This document shows positions 1-15,611 of a stretch of 22,563 bases of DNA, piece by piece. How positions within the stretch are numbered: the stretch's first letter is position 1; each line of letters starts with the position of its first letter. The notes beneath the pieces were generated by a model. That model was not told the DNA's origin, did not search any database, and saw only the letters and a list, made by a program, of their open reading frames with translations. Source of the stretch: Pleurotus djamor (Eukaryota > Basidiomycota > Agaricomycetes > Agaricales > Pleurotaceae); assembly GCA_029747585.1 (NCBI GenBank), contig JAPEVF010000725.1, positions 1-22,563 of the forward strand. The letters run 5' to 3'. Made by a program: the position numbers and the translations under genes.

Positions 1-24
1 TATCCTCTTTCTCCTCTTTCGCCC

Positions 25-429
25 ATGTCGCCATCTACACATCGCACTTCCCTTCTGAGGCAGCAGCAACACCGACCATTGAAGCCTCCCAAGTTGAACG
101 AACGCCGTTCTCGGCTTACGTTCGCCATCCTTGTGTGGTTCGCTTTCATCGTTCTCAGTGTCACTGCAGCTGTCATTGGCTCGGCCGTACTGGGATATGT
201 TTTGGCTGGATTGTACACTGCTGCACGGTACAATGTGTCTACGTTTGTCCCAGTTTCTGTCGGGGAATTCCTGAACTGACCCTCGCCTTTCTGTTAGATG
301 GGTACCGTTTCTCTGGGTGATGATTCAAATCTTTATTGGGCTGATGAGGTAGGTCGGGCAAATCAATTCCGTCTGCTGAGAACTAAACGTCTCGACAGTG
401 TCCAGTCATCCATTATAGACATACTATAG
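25..429 (+). CDS. Small two-helix membrane protein, unknown function
   Basis: I do not recognise this protein. The model has three exons (25-242, 298-348, 399-429) and two introns of 55 and 50 nt with GT and AG ends, giving 99 residues. The N-terminal ~30 residues are basic and Pro/Gln rich. A hydrophobic helix follows (about residues 33-62, beginning FAILVWFAFIVLSV), and the second exon supplies another hydrophobic stretch (WVPFLWVMIQIFIGLM) that only appears when the first intron is removed, which supports the splice. The start is the first ATG seen, but the window begins only 24 bases upstream, so a longer N-terminus cannot be excluded. It converges with the GTPase gene, with 44 bp between the two stop codons. 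Function unknown; likely an integral membrane protein of an internal membrane. Confidence 0.7.
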
Positions 430-473
430 TATTTTTCATAGCTCGAACATTAATCTATCAAAACCACAACGGA

Positions 474-1370
474 TCATCCTAGGCCGCAACACTTTGCTAT
501 ATTTGATCTCGCCTCGTCGATTCCAAAAGAGGGTGTCATCGCGCATGAGGTGATTAACGGTGGTAGGCATGTTGGGGCGGCCTCAAAGATACCTTGTCGT
601 ATTTCGGTTATCCTCTCAGACATTTCTTCAACAGCTAATGTATCTGCTTTGGTGATGACGGATTGTATCGTCAAGGGTGTTCCGCGGGCATGGGATGCCA
701 GACACAAGTCGTGCAGATGATATAGCATGCCTTGGTCAGACTCTTTTACACCGTGTTTCGCGTTGATGAGGATGTAAACTCTGCGTAACCTGTTAATGTT
801 CAGTTCCAGCCTCCTACCCAAGAAGAGAAGGTTGTGTAGACACGTACTCTGCTCGCGTTTTGATGTATTCATTGAACAAGTCCCCCCATTCTGGTCTTCC
901 TCTTGCCCCGTAACCCGGCGCGTCCACGACAACAAGTTGTTTTTCTAGTCCGACACGGTAGAAGTTGAGTGCGCGGGTGTGACCCTAGAAGAACAATTAT
1001 CAGCGCACCCGAGTCCGAGATCATTACTGAGGGGCCTCACCGCTTTTTTGCTAACATGGGCGAGACCATTGCGACCAAGTATAGCGTTCAAGAACGACGA
1101 CTTTCCGACGTTCGCACGTCCAACCACGATCACCTAGAAATAACTTCATCCTTCCTCTTTTCACCCAAAAGAAAGGTGGCGAGATGGTAAACGAACCTCC
1201 GGAAGGTCATCCAACTTGGGTAACTGTGCAAGCGAAGTCGCGGATGTGATGAAGCTTGTCGACTCCGGATGCGCGAAGGGGGAGCCGCGACTTGATTTAA
1301 GACGCAATTGTCTGGTGCATGGTGTGCTCCAACGATATGGCTTGCCTAGACATGATGGGCGGAGGAACAT
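474..1370 (-). CDS. EngB/YihA-type GTPase, GTPBP8-like (mitochondrial)
   Basis: TRAFAC-class GTP-binding protein of the EngB/YihA family, whose bacterial members assist large-subunit ribosome assembly; eukaryotic relatives (GTPBP8) act in mitochondria. Four exons: 1370-1197, 1133-1041, 984-848, 789-474; introns 63, 56 and 58 nt; 239 residues. Visible motifs: G1 GRANVGKS (residues 63-70), the G2 region GHTRALNF, G3 DAPGYG, G4 TKAD, and a weak G5 (SCA). For the third intron I chose the acceptor at 790 because it joins to ...TRAELRRVYILINAKHG, the form expected in this family. A nearer acceptor at 814 would give a 34-nt intron and nine extra residues. The N-terminus (MFLRPSCLGKPYRW) is basic and lacks acidic residues, as in a mitochondrial presequence; import is inferred. 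Confidence 0.9.
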
Positions 1371-1622
1371 AAACGAAAAATAGGGATGAACCTCAACAGG
1401 GGCACGAGTTCAAACGAATTCTTACATTAAATTCAAGCTGTATTGTAACAGGTAAGTACGTATATACATGATGAAGTTATAGAGCTACATATGATATCTG
1501 GAGTACGAGTTTTCACTAGATCATCTAATTTATACACAGCGAAGGATTAGGAAATCACAGTAGGTAGTATTAGGAGAGAGAGGAGGAAAGAGTCAGGGAA
1601 GACTTGAACACGGTAGGTCAAG
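1371..1622. other. Intergenic, between GTPase start and TEA-factor stop
   Basis: About 250 bp lying upstream of the GTPase gene and downstream of the TEA-domain gene, both on the minus strand. It should hold the GTPase promoter and the TEA-gene 3' end. I see no TATA box I would defend and no further coding potential. Confidence 0.5.
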
Positions 1623-3191
1623 CTACCTATTAACGTATGAATGGAACTGAGTTTGAGAAGGGTGATAGGCGTAAGGCTCATGAGCCGAATTGGATCCTAG
1701 GTGCATAGGATATGGCCATGGGCATGGGGTCGAATAATCGTATGTGGTTCGGACCCCAGATTCGATATAAGACAGCGAGGATTGAGGAGAGTAACTTTCG
1801 TCTTTGACGGTATTAATCGGTGATGTTTGTGCCTCAGACCCTTTGTACGATCGACCCACATCTCTGGGCCAGGAATACGCTTCATCGACGGCACCGAGGA
1901 GGGAGGAAACATAGGTAGGTCGGGGTTGGGCAATCGGAATACTATGAGTGTGTGCCGCATGGTAGGCGAGTGCTGACTGGTAATGGGAGAGCGTGTAGTT
2001 GAGTGAGATTAAAGTAGCATCCAGCGAATCCGAAATAGCCACTCGTTTGACCTCTTGCAATACTGAGAAGTCGGACAGGTCTGGACAACTATGTCAACAT
2101 GTAGTCAATAAAGAGTGAGTGCGGCATACCATTGGACCTGATCAACTTGGCCCAGTATTGAGGGGCGAGTTGAGTAGAGTAACAATGTTCACCGTTGTCC
2201 CGTGGCTCCGAAACAAGGAGTGTAGCCTCGGTGTGAATGATAGTGTCGCCATTAAAAACATGGAATATGCAGTAGTATTCAGTGGGTTTGATGGCAGTCG
2301 ATGGGGTAAAGACGACTCGAGGGTCTACGGTGCTGATGAACTTCGAAGACGGGTCTGGGACTGAAGGCTTGAAGAAATCTGATCCGGGTGAACATATGCT
2401 GAACGTGATATCTGAAGGCGGCGACAGCTTTTCACACTTGACGCGCATCCAAGTGGTTTCCTGTGTCAATTCCAGGCAAATCCGTCCCCGAGGGGAAGTG
2501 AACGCATTGTGTACGGCAATGTCGAGGACGTCATCAGGAGCGTCATAACAGGTGGGAGTCGGTGAGGTTGAGATCGATGTTGAGATGGCTTCGGGTTCAC
2601 TTGTCGTAGGGGAAGGAACGGACTCAGCAGTAGATGTAGGACTGGGAGGGGAAGGCCCATCAATACGGCGAGCGGCGGGAAGCGACGACTGTTGTCGAAG
2701 CAAGCCGAGAACTAAAGAACTTGGTCAAGGAGGACAATTGGATCATGGCAAGCGGAACCTACCACAAGGCTCTGTGCAGGTCTCTTTGATCTGCTGTAGG
2801 CGACTACCCACTTGTTTCGGAGTCCGTCGTTTTCCGGTTGTTTCCAAGATGTAGTCCGATATAAAGCGATTGCGGCGAGGAAATCGTTCGAGACGCTTTG
2901 TGCCTGTTGAGGGGTCAGGTCGGTACCTCTCCAACGCTGAACCGTGCATAGAAAGTTTTTAGTTGATCCGCAAAGTTTTTCAAAGACGCGATGCTCACCT
3001 TTTATCAGTGCTGCCTCCAGGTAAGATGGCCAGACAGCTTCAGTCTTCCCTTTGAGAGCCTTCCACGTTTTGCGACCAGTTACGACGCTCTGGACGGCAT
3101 CGGAGAGGGAACCACCGGGATCATGGGAGAGATCATCTAGAGACCGCTTGAGGTACTGAGCGTTGGAAGGTTGTGTGTCGTTTTGAGGCAT
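1623..3191 (-). CDS. TEA/ATTS-domain transcription factor (AbaA/Tec1 type)
   Basis: Sequence-specific DNA-binding regulator of the TEA/ATTS family (fungal AbaA and Tec1, animal TEAD), which controls development, conidiation or filamentation in fungi. Four exons: 3191-2999, 2936-2763, 2711-2130, 2062-1623; introns 62, 51 and 67 nt; 462 residues. The TEA domain spans about residues 40-118: RKTWKALKGKTEAVWP at the start, then after the first intron ALERYRPDPS, then RNRFISDYILETTGKRRTPK and QVGSRLQQIKETC. All three splices restore expected family sequence. Next comes a Ser/Thr/Pro-rich linker, a possibly folded middle part (about residues 170-315) and a Tyr/Ser/Pro-rich tail. It is divergent from the WDR5-type gene. 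Only a single TEA domain is seen. The target genes are unknown. The last junction (to VLQEVKRVAISD) is slightly less certain than the others. Confidence 0.92.
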
Positions 3192-4184
3192 GAAAAGAGT
3201 GGAAGCAGCGGTGACAAACCCACTTATTCGATCTATATATGTGAGCGCTTGCCTTGACGATATGGATCTCCCCTCGATCCCTAGGTGCAGTGGCTGAATA
3301 GATCTTTTGAGATCCTTACCTGGTCAGTTACGTTGTACCTCATCCTGGTGCTCCATGGGGACACACGACACGGCATTTGGCCTTGAGGCCTTGAGGTGAC
3401 AAAGGAGCTCGCGGCTTGTCAAAGATGTCTCCATTTAGAAAGCGAGAGCACTGCGGTATTCGACGCGGAGAGGAGAATGAATCAGTCTTTCGCGATAGAC
3501 GAATATGGTTCCGAGTTCAGAACAATGGTAAGCAGGGCGGAAGATGTAAGTGGAGATATATTTGAATGACAGGGTCACAAGCCGTAATTTGTAGCAACCG
3601 ATTGCGCTTGACTTGAAACGATATGCTTCCGCTTGTGCCTGTGCTAGCTACTGCTAGCTTGAACCCTTTCTCTTTGTGAAGGGAGAGGGTATCCACTCGA
3701 GGACATTCCAGGTGTTGATCCAACATCGTATGATCCTGGCCGAGTCAGACTCGATTGTGGCTTTGCCCATCGGTGAAGACGTCAGCCAGTTGCCTGCGGA
3801 AAACAAGAAGTGGAGGTTGCCTTCGCGCGACTACGACCGAAATGGAATAAGCTTGACAGTTGGGCTTGACATGCGCCCCTGGAAAATATGACGAAATCAA
3901 AGGGAAAAGTCATGAAAACTGTCGAGAAATTATTGTCCTATCTGTTCTTGACGACGACTAGGACCGCCGCTCGCCAATAATTCCTTGTACTTGGTTTGGA
4001 AATGTGGCGGCGAGGGGCGGGTTCACCCAGAAGCGGTTTGGTCCCTGGCAAGTTGCGAACTTGAACCATCCACGATCTACTGAAGAAGTAACAATTGCTT
4101 ATGTAATTGTTGAAACCCCAGGGCGATGATAATCACAAGTTAAAGCGCTACTCGATCAATAAACTCTTCCAAAACCGAGTCACT
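3192..4184. promoter_or_regulatory. Divergent intergenic region, TEA factor / WD40 gene
   Basis: Almost 1 kb between two divergently transcribed genes, so it should contain both promoters and 5' UTRs. A TATATA run at 3234-3240 lies about 45 bases upstream of the TEA-factor ATG and could be its TATA box. An 8-base tandem duplication (ggccttga twice, 3379-3394) and a duplicated gctagct motif (about 3641-3659) are present but not clearly functional. Open frames here are short and show no recognisable protein. Confidence 0.45.
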
Positions 4185-9648
<5,464 letters not shown>

Positions 9649-9947
9649 CGCGGCACTGAGCTATGTAGTCTAGTTGTGGTCTCGTGGTGGACGGTATGGA
9701 CGTGAAATTCCGACAACCAGCGCGGAAGATTGATGCAGCCACTAGAAATCCTCTGGTTTGGTCGGATTCAAGATTTGTCGATGATGGTGGCCGGGACTGA
9801 GTTTCAGCAACAGTGGCCGAGGTTGGCAATGGGCGCAACCACAGGAATCTATAAACGCCGTGGGAACCCCGAACTTCACACCATTCTTCCTTCAACTTGG
9901 TAGCTTGGTTGCTGCTCTATTATACACGTAGAGAACTACATAAAGGA

Positions 9948-11610
9948 CTACAAATCGAATTCCAGTTGGTCAAACGGTTTCCTAATGACATTTCGCTTCA
10001 GAAACGAGAACAAAGCAAACCAAGTCTACTCACCGATAGTCAGGCTTCTCAATTTCATATCTTACATCCTCCACCTCATCCTGCTCGTCTTTCTTCCGAT
10101 AAATCACTATTCGGTTGAAGACCCCCCGTTTCTGGTTGTATTTCACAGAATCCAGCTCTTGCAAGTTCGGGCAGAGGTTGACTAGCCGAGAAATGATTTC
10201 ATGCATACGAGCTTTATCCCAGTCAACGGCTCTCCATAGAAACAACCCACGTATCACCTGCAGGTCTGCAAAAAGAGCAAGGAGCTCAAGCCAAGCTTCC
10301 TGATAAACCATTAGTCAAAGAAAAATGTCCAGGAATATATGGCTTACTATATCAATTATTTGAGAAGCAATGTGCCCAGGTGCAAACGGGGGCAGGGAGA
10401 GATGTGTTATCCTCGGGAAAGTGACTGCAAGTGCTCGTAGTGTCGATAGTTTGTCAAAATGCGCCAACGATATTCGCCGCAGACTTGCCCGGTGGAAACC
10501 CGTCGTTTCAAGGACATCACGCGTAAGAGAGAGGGCCTCCAGCCGTTCAACTTTCCGGACGCAAAAGCCCTTCGTCAGGGCCTTGATAACCCGACTGGAC
10601 GTGCGCAACAGTTGCACATTGGGCAGAGCATCTGGATCGAGTGTCAAATCATGTTGGATGGGGAACCAGTGCAATCGCTTGATCGAGGGGTGGCGTTCGA
10701 TAAAGTTGGCAGTGTGAAAGTCAATCTCTGTTGTCGCCCCGAATTGGAAGATCATCCTCAAGCTTTCGAGTCTGGGGAACCTCAGAGATGGTGGAAGGCG
10801 GAATTCCGCAGGCAAGTCCAGGTGCTACAAACAGTTCACCGATCAGTAAGCGCGGCGTTGGCTCGAAGCCATCCTGACTCACCATTAAGTTTGGAGATCG
10901 GTGCAACAGAGCCAAAACATGCGGTATATGTTTCGGTTTTGTCCAGTCACTCCCTTCTAGTCGAAGCACCGTTAGATTGGATAGGCTCCATAGCTTCAGA
11001 CGTCTTAGCGGGCGTCGGACCGGGGAGAAAGGCAACGCACCGGATATGTGCTATTGGCATCGACATCAAGTGGGTGGCGTAGCAGAAAGGTATTCTCCAA
11101 TGAAAGGCGAGATAGACAACTCAAACGACGCAACGCATCAAAGACGGCATACTCATATACCAGCTTGATACGTGAATCGCAAGTCACTGCCTTATCCCAA
11201 CTCCAAGTAAACGTATGCAAGTAATGCATATGACTGATCGCGATTCCCATATTTCTAGCAGTAGCCTGGGCCTGGCTTTCCGCATCCGTGCCCGGCAGAA
11301 TCGCATCTTTGAGAAGACTCGTCGGTGAGTGATCGGAAGCCGTATAATCCGCCTTCAAGCAGATATGTACTTGGCGAATATTGCGACTAAGATCTACACG
11401 GCGTGCCAGGTGCTCCCACACATGTGGGAGGATATATCGAGTTCGAATGACTCGATATTCGTCGTGCCTAGGTATGACGAGGCGTGTGCAAGCTTTGGAA
11501 GCTAGAGCGAAGTTAATGAGGTCACGATGTAGGTCGAGCAGGGATAGTATGTCATCTAACAGCTCTTGAGGAAGTCGCAGAATGGTGGGCAGCGTGAATG
11601 GGTCGCTCAT
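9948..11610 (-). CDS. F-box protein with LRR-like C-terminal part
   Basis: Likely substrate-recognition subunit of an SCF ubiquitin ligase. Five exons: 11610-11041, 10993-10883, 10824-10348, 10299-10034, 9981-9948; introns 47, 58, 48 and 52 nt; 485 residues. The F-box is near the N-terminus (about residues 13-50), starting LRLPQELLDDILSLLDLHRD and followed by FALASKACTRLVIPRH, as in the many F-box/LRR-like proteins of Agaricomycetes. The rest has scattered leucine-rich segments such as NLTVLRLEGSDW and RISLAHFDKLSTLRAL, with no regular repeat I can align. Intron 1 ends in AAG. The last intron has a perfect GTGAGT donor; if it is retained, translation stops one codon later (…PDYR), whereas splicing adds KPFDQLEFDL. 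The substrate is unknown. Confidence 0.82.
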
Positions 11611-11786
11611 GTCGTCGTCGAGTTCAAGGTCGTCGACGACGCCTTAATCGGTGGGTAAGAGCGTCGTGGGCCGAGGCGAACGAAGATGGTTATGCGAGCC
11701 CAGGAACGTGGAGACGGTATATATGGAGCAGCCATACCGCTTAGGGTTAGGGTTATGCTATGGTTACTGCTTTGTTCCAACTACGC
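11611..11786. promoter_or_regulatory. Short intergenic region with telomere-like motif
   Basis: This 176-bp gap lies upstream of the F-box gene and downstream of the Reb1-like gene, both on the minus strand. It contains a TATATA run at about 11719-11724 and the TTAGGG array noted separately, so the F-box promoter is probably here. Confidence 0.45.
11741..11755 (+). repeat. Interstitial telomere-type repeat, 2.5 x TTAGGG
   Basis: The sequence reads TTAGGGTTAGGGTTA. TTAGGG is the telomere unit of most filamentous fungi and the core site of Tbf1-like Myb-domain proteins. Here it lies about 130 bp upstream of the F-box start codon, in single-copy gene-dense DNA, so it is more likely a factor-binding site or chance than a telomere end. 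Confidence 0.6.
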
Positions 11787-13952
11787 CTACAACGCCATCT
11801 GCTCAACCTCCACCTCCTCCTCATCGTCCTCGTCGTCCCGGACATCCTCTATGGCCTCAGAACTGGTAACCTTGCGATCTTTGCGTTTCTTACTAGCTCC
11901 CAAAGGAAGGGGAAGCTGAGCCTTCTTCACCCTCAAGATATCCATAATTTCTGGTCGGTAAGTAAGAGACATAAGTATACAAGGACCCACAGAAATAAGC
12001 AAGAACAAAGGTACCTCGATGCGTCATGTCTTCGTGCCCCTTTATTCCTCGTTTCATCGAGCACCACCGTCGTTGAAGCATGTGCCCACTCCACAAATTC
12101 CAGTCTGGATCAGACAGTGTTCTCCAATCGATCTCAGTGTCGTCCATGACATTGAGTGAGTCAACTCTATAGCAGCCGAGGTGAAAACTAGCACGGTATG
12201 GAGCGCAGGGGGTACTCACTTGTGAACAAGAATAAATGCATCCAGTTGAGTCCATCGCGCCTTTTGCCCGGCATTCTTGACAGCATTACTCAGAGTATCC
12301 GTCCTGTACAGGAATGTCAGAACCATTTGTAGACGTGGGTGATACACAAACCATTTTATTCGACACTGTTGCCGACCACGAATGCCACCCATCATCTCGC
12401 TGACTTTACCCCAGAAAATATCATTGTCGAAGTCTTTGCCTTGGTCGACCGTCATTTTGGTCACGATTTCCGTTAGTTTTTCTTCCTCTTCCCGGGTCCA
12501 GGTGCCTATACGATGTTTGTAAGTGAAAGCATTTGACCTGAGTCAATGAGAGTAACTCACCTGTGTTGCGTATCTCCCGATTGACAATGTGGTTGCGATG
12601 CCTATCACGACAGTCTGCTGACATACGTCCGACTCGAAGGCTAACTTTCTCCCACTGTGGACCGAGATCAACAACAGCCCTGCGAATATCATTTAGTAAA
12701 ATATTCTAATTATGATGAAAAGGACTCACTGTTTCAACAATGCGTCTTCCTGAGCAGTCCATTTGCCCTGCTGAGCTAATGGGTGATAGTGTCGCCGGAC
12801 GTAGTGGTATATAGCGATGAGGGGTCGTTGAGGAACTGCAATGGCTGAGGGGAGCCTTAAACATATGAATGGTATTTAAAAACAGAGTACATACTTATGT
12901 CAGACCAGAAGGTGCTTTCTTTGGACTTCTTGCCGAAAACCAAGTCCTGAAACTCTTCTGAGGAGACCTGCTTTTCCTAAGGGAAAGGTGAATCACGGAA
13001 ATCAAGCGTACGGAGAGACGGGGTTTTACCTCGCAATACTTGTCAATGGCATCTTTCAGTTGCTGTTCCTCGATAGCGGAGAACTTGCCCTTCTTATACA
13101 CCAGTCCTATATGTACTATGTTAGAAGGCGAACACAAGACGAGCGAACCCACCAACCTTCAGATTTAGCTAGCTCATTCAGTTTGGTGGTGTTCATCCAT
13201 TTGGTCGCAAGAAGTTCAGCGTGATCGGAGGGGTGATGTCTTTCAGCCGCTCGACTAGCCAAAGCCCTCATATGTTTCGGATTCTTAGTGCTCTTCTTTG
13301 ACGGTTGTCGAGCCTCCGCACCAGGGAGAGGACGCGCAGCGGAAGGGGGTGCATCAAACGTCCCTGCCGGGAAATTCAAGGGGATATTCGCCGTTGCAGC
13401 AGCCTCGTTTAGTGTCTTGAGAACGTCAGCAATCTTGGAAACGTCCAAAGCCTGGATAGCTCGCAGAACTTCGTCATTCGAAGCCGATGAAAGGTCGGAG
13501 AAAGGGACACCCATCGGTGGTGGTGCCATTCCAGGTAGAAATCCATAAGGGGGATTTTGATCTGGAAACGGGAGTTCTTGTTGGAGGTAGGACGCGCCTG
13601 GATCGACGGGTGCATCAGAGGCCGCTGCGACGATGGCAGAAATGAACGCTGCGGTTGAAGCCTGAACATCGTCGTGGATAGGCTCTTGCCCCGGCGTGGG
13701 CCCGTTCATCTCCGATTCCTTCGTCGCGGTAGCCTCATCTTCATGCACTTTGCTCTTCTTCCCAGCGCGATGACCGGAATCTGCGCCATCGACGGTTCCA
13801 GCGTCGGAATGCTTGTTCCGCTTCCTTTTCGTCTTTTTCTTCGAATGGAGTTCGTCCGTGGCACGAGCGTAGGCGCTATTGGCTTGATCGACGGCCTGTT
13901 CCAGGGCAAGCTGAATATCAGAAGTAAGAGCTTGAGGCGAAATCGTCGACAT
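11787..13952 (-). CDS. Reb1/TTF-1-like Myb-repeat DNA-binding protein
   Basis: Myb/SANT-repeat protein of the Reb1/TTF-1 type, nuclear factors known for RNA polymerase I termination, replication-fork blocking at rDNA, and promoter binding. Nine exons: 13952-13157, 13106-13030, 12976-12895, 12844-12730, 12679-12561, 12505-12352, 12303-12220, 12166-12015, 11950-11787; eight introns of 48-64 nt; 580 residues. The N-terminal ~240 residues are low complexity with a basic nuclear-signal-like block KKKTKRKRNK at 38-47. The DNA-binding part follows: GKFSAIEEQQLKDAIDKYC, GKWTAQEDALLKQAVVDLG, NTGTWTREEEEKLTEIVTKM and RGRQQCRIKWTDTL, with Myb tryptophans in place. The C-terminus has basic KKRKDRK and an acidic E/D run. 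In two places I chose between acceptors (12845, 12304) by fit to Myb spacing. Whether it serves rDNA termination cannot be told from sequence alone. Confidence 0.88.
12304..12351 (-). other. 48-nt in-frame stopless intron in the Myb region
   Basis: This intron has GTTTGT and TACAG ends, is a multiple of three and contains no in-frame stop. Splicing gives RIKWTDTLSNAV, the normal Myb continuation; retention would insert 16 residues between W and T of that repeat. Confidence 0.75.
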
Positions 13953-14930
13953 CGTTCAAGTTTAGGGCAGACCTGAACGCGTTTTCCCCGTGACCGCCCA
14001 ATTTGTGTGATATGTGACCAGTATGTGACGGTCACCGTCGTCGTACTTGCAGCAAACTCTCATGCATTGTGCACTACGATCATTCTCCAAAAAATTCATG
14101 GTGCTTTGAAGCTCTCTGTCGCCAACTTTAGGGCTGGATAAGACACTGTCCTTCGATGTATAGCGAAGGAATTACGGACACAACTCACGTTCGTTCAAGA
14201 GGACCCAGCAGCCAGCAATATACATACCTACCCAATCCCAACCATCACGTACTTGAAGAAAAAAAAAGCATCCGACGTATTTGGTAACTTCGCATCTGCC
14301 TGCTTATCCTCCAATGAACTCCCTTCAACACCCCAAAGAGTCCTGATGTCTATGGTCTATGTATCCTATTGGAGTCGGCGCAGCAATGTCCCGTGGATTA
14401 CACAGCGTGGCTCATGGCGCACATTGATAAAAGGTAATGTCCTTCTCGCCCCTTTAGGTGGCCCAGACTCATTCATAAAAAGAGACGTCGTGGTTTCTTC
14501 TTGATTCAGGGAAATCATCCTACGAACTCAAAGAACTGCATTGACGGTAAGAATTGTGCACATTGAACCAGGGTATGACATTGAAGGATTCAAAGAGTCA
14601 CCTCGAGGTCAATATTCGTGTTGTGCCCAAAATCAACACCCTCGACCAAAGCTTGTGAGAGCTCACGCTTTCTTGATTCTATCCTCATGTCTTAACAAGC
14701 TGAAGAGCTAACAGTTCATCCAATGGCGTCCAATCGGGAGGTTCAGCCTCAGCCCTCAGCTACCCAAAGTCTCCTGGCATGCATCCTCAATCCTGCGTCT
14801 AGCCTTAGTCGAATGTTGTGCTCGGCGTCAAATGCGATCCAGACCCGCCGCTACCCAACGGAAACCCACAAGTAGTCAGCCGCTTGACTACCANTTAAAG
14901 AGATTTGTTGCCGTGCCTGTGACTTCCACG

Positions 14931-14979
14931 AACTCTCTATTGGCTGAGAGTACCATATTTCATAAACTCTCTATTGGCT
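14931..14979 (+). repeat. 15-bp direct repeat carrying ATTGG
   Basis: The motif aactctctattggct occurs at 14931-14945 and again at 14965-14979, with 19 bases between copies. Each copy includes ATTGG, the reverse complement of a CCAAT box. Confidence 0.7.
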
Positions 14980-15532
14980 CGCCATGCTGTTTCTTCCCTC
15001 GTGACATTCATTACTCGTCGATTTGTGATGAGGTTTGCACGGCCAATCCCAGTTTTCTAAACACCCCCATGGCGCTACGTATCTTTGACCTTGCTCCGAT
15101 TGCCACCTAAAGGTTGGTATATTGGTGGGTCCCCTGGATCTTGGATGAATACGCCTTCATGATTCGCCGCTTTCTACCCAGCTCTGGGCCTACGCGGATT
15201 TTGCCTGATTCTGACCTGCCCTCCTCAACCAGTACACTTCTTGCAAGCAGTCATTGTTCCCATTGGTCTCTGGTCGCGGCATTGACGCTTTCCAAGTTGC
15301 CGTGAAGCAAACCTCACGATCCTCTGCCGTGTGCAAGGTATGACATCGCAGGAACGCTTCTATATGTGTTACATTGCTTCCCATTATAAAGCCTTGGTTT
15401 GAATCCGAGCATTCCGCTCTCTGTGGCCAGGCCTGTCTTCTGTTTTTTGACGACATATAATTTTCAAGGTTTCTACTCAAAACACGCATTCGATGCCATT
15501 TATACCCATAGATTTCGCGGGGGCAGGTCTCA

Positions 15533-15540
15533 TATAAATA
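15533..15540 (+). promoter_or_regulatory. TATA-box candidate
   Basis: TATAAATA lies 72 bases upstream of the ATG at 15612, a plausible distance for a fungal TATA box plus a short 5' UTR. It is the main non-coding support for the small gene that follows. Confidence 0.4.
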
Positions 15541-15611
15541 TGAAAGGCCAGCCGATTTCGAAACCGGGTTTTCACAAACAAATCCATTCGCCTCGGTCAA
15601 GTACTTGAAGA

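Larger units (their letters stand above)
13953..15611. other. Gene-poor region, no supported coding sequence
   Basis: About 1.65 kb. The left end should hold the promoter of the Reb1-like gene. Open frames on both strands are short, lack recognisable motifs and do not join into a convincing spliced gene. It contains an N at 14894, a 15-base direct repeat at 14931-14945 and 14965-14979, and several CCAAT/ATTGG pentamers (14720, 14730, 14939, 14973, 15121, 15262). A minus-strand frame at 15190-15618 (142 codons) shows no family features. Confidence 0.5.

Noticed and set aside
814..847. 34-nt intron in the GTPase gene
   Set aside because: A 58-nt intron using the acceptor at 790 fits the size of other introns and yields the conserved ELRRVYILINAKHG without an odd insertion.
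3379..3396. Tandem ggccttga duplication
   Set aside because: Too short and isolated to call a functional repeat.
3704..3709. CATTCC hexamer as a TEA-factor autoregulatory site
   Set aside because: A single hexamer in 1 kb is expected by chance; no cluster of sites was seen.
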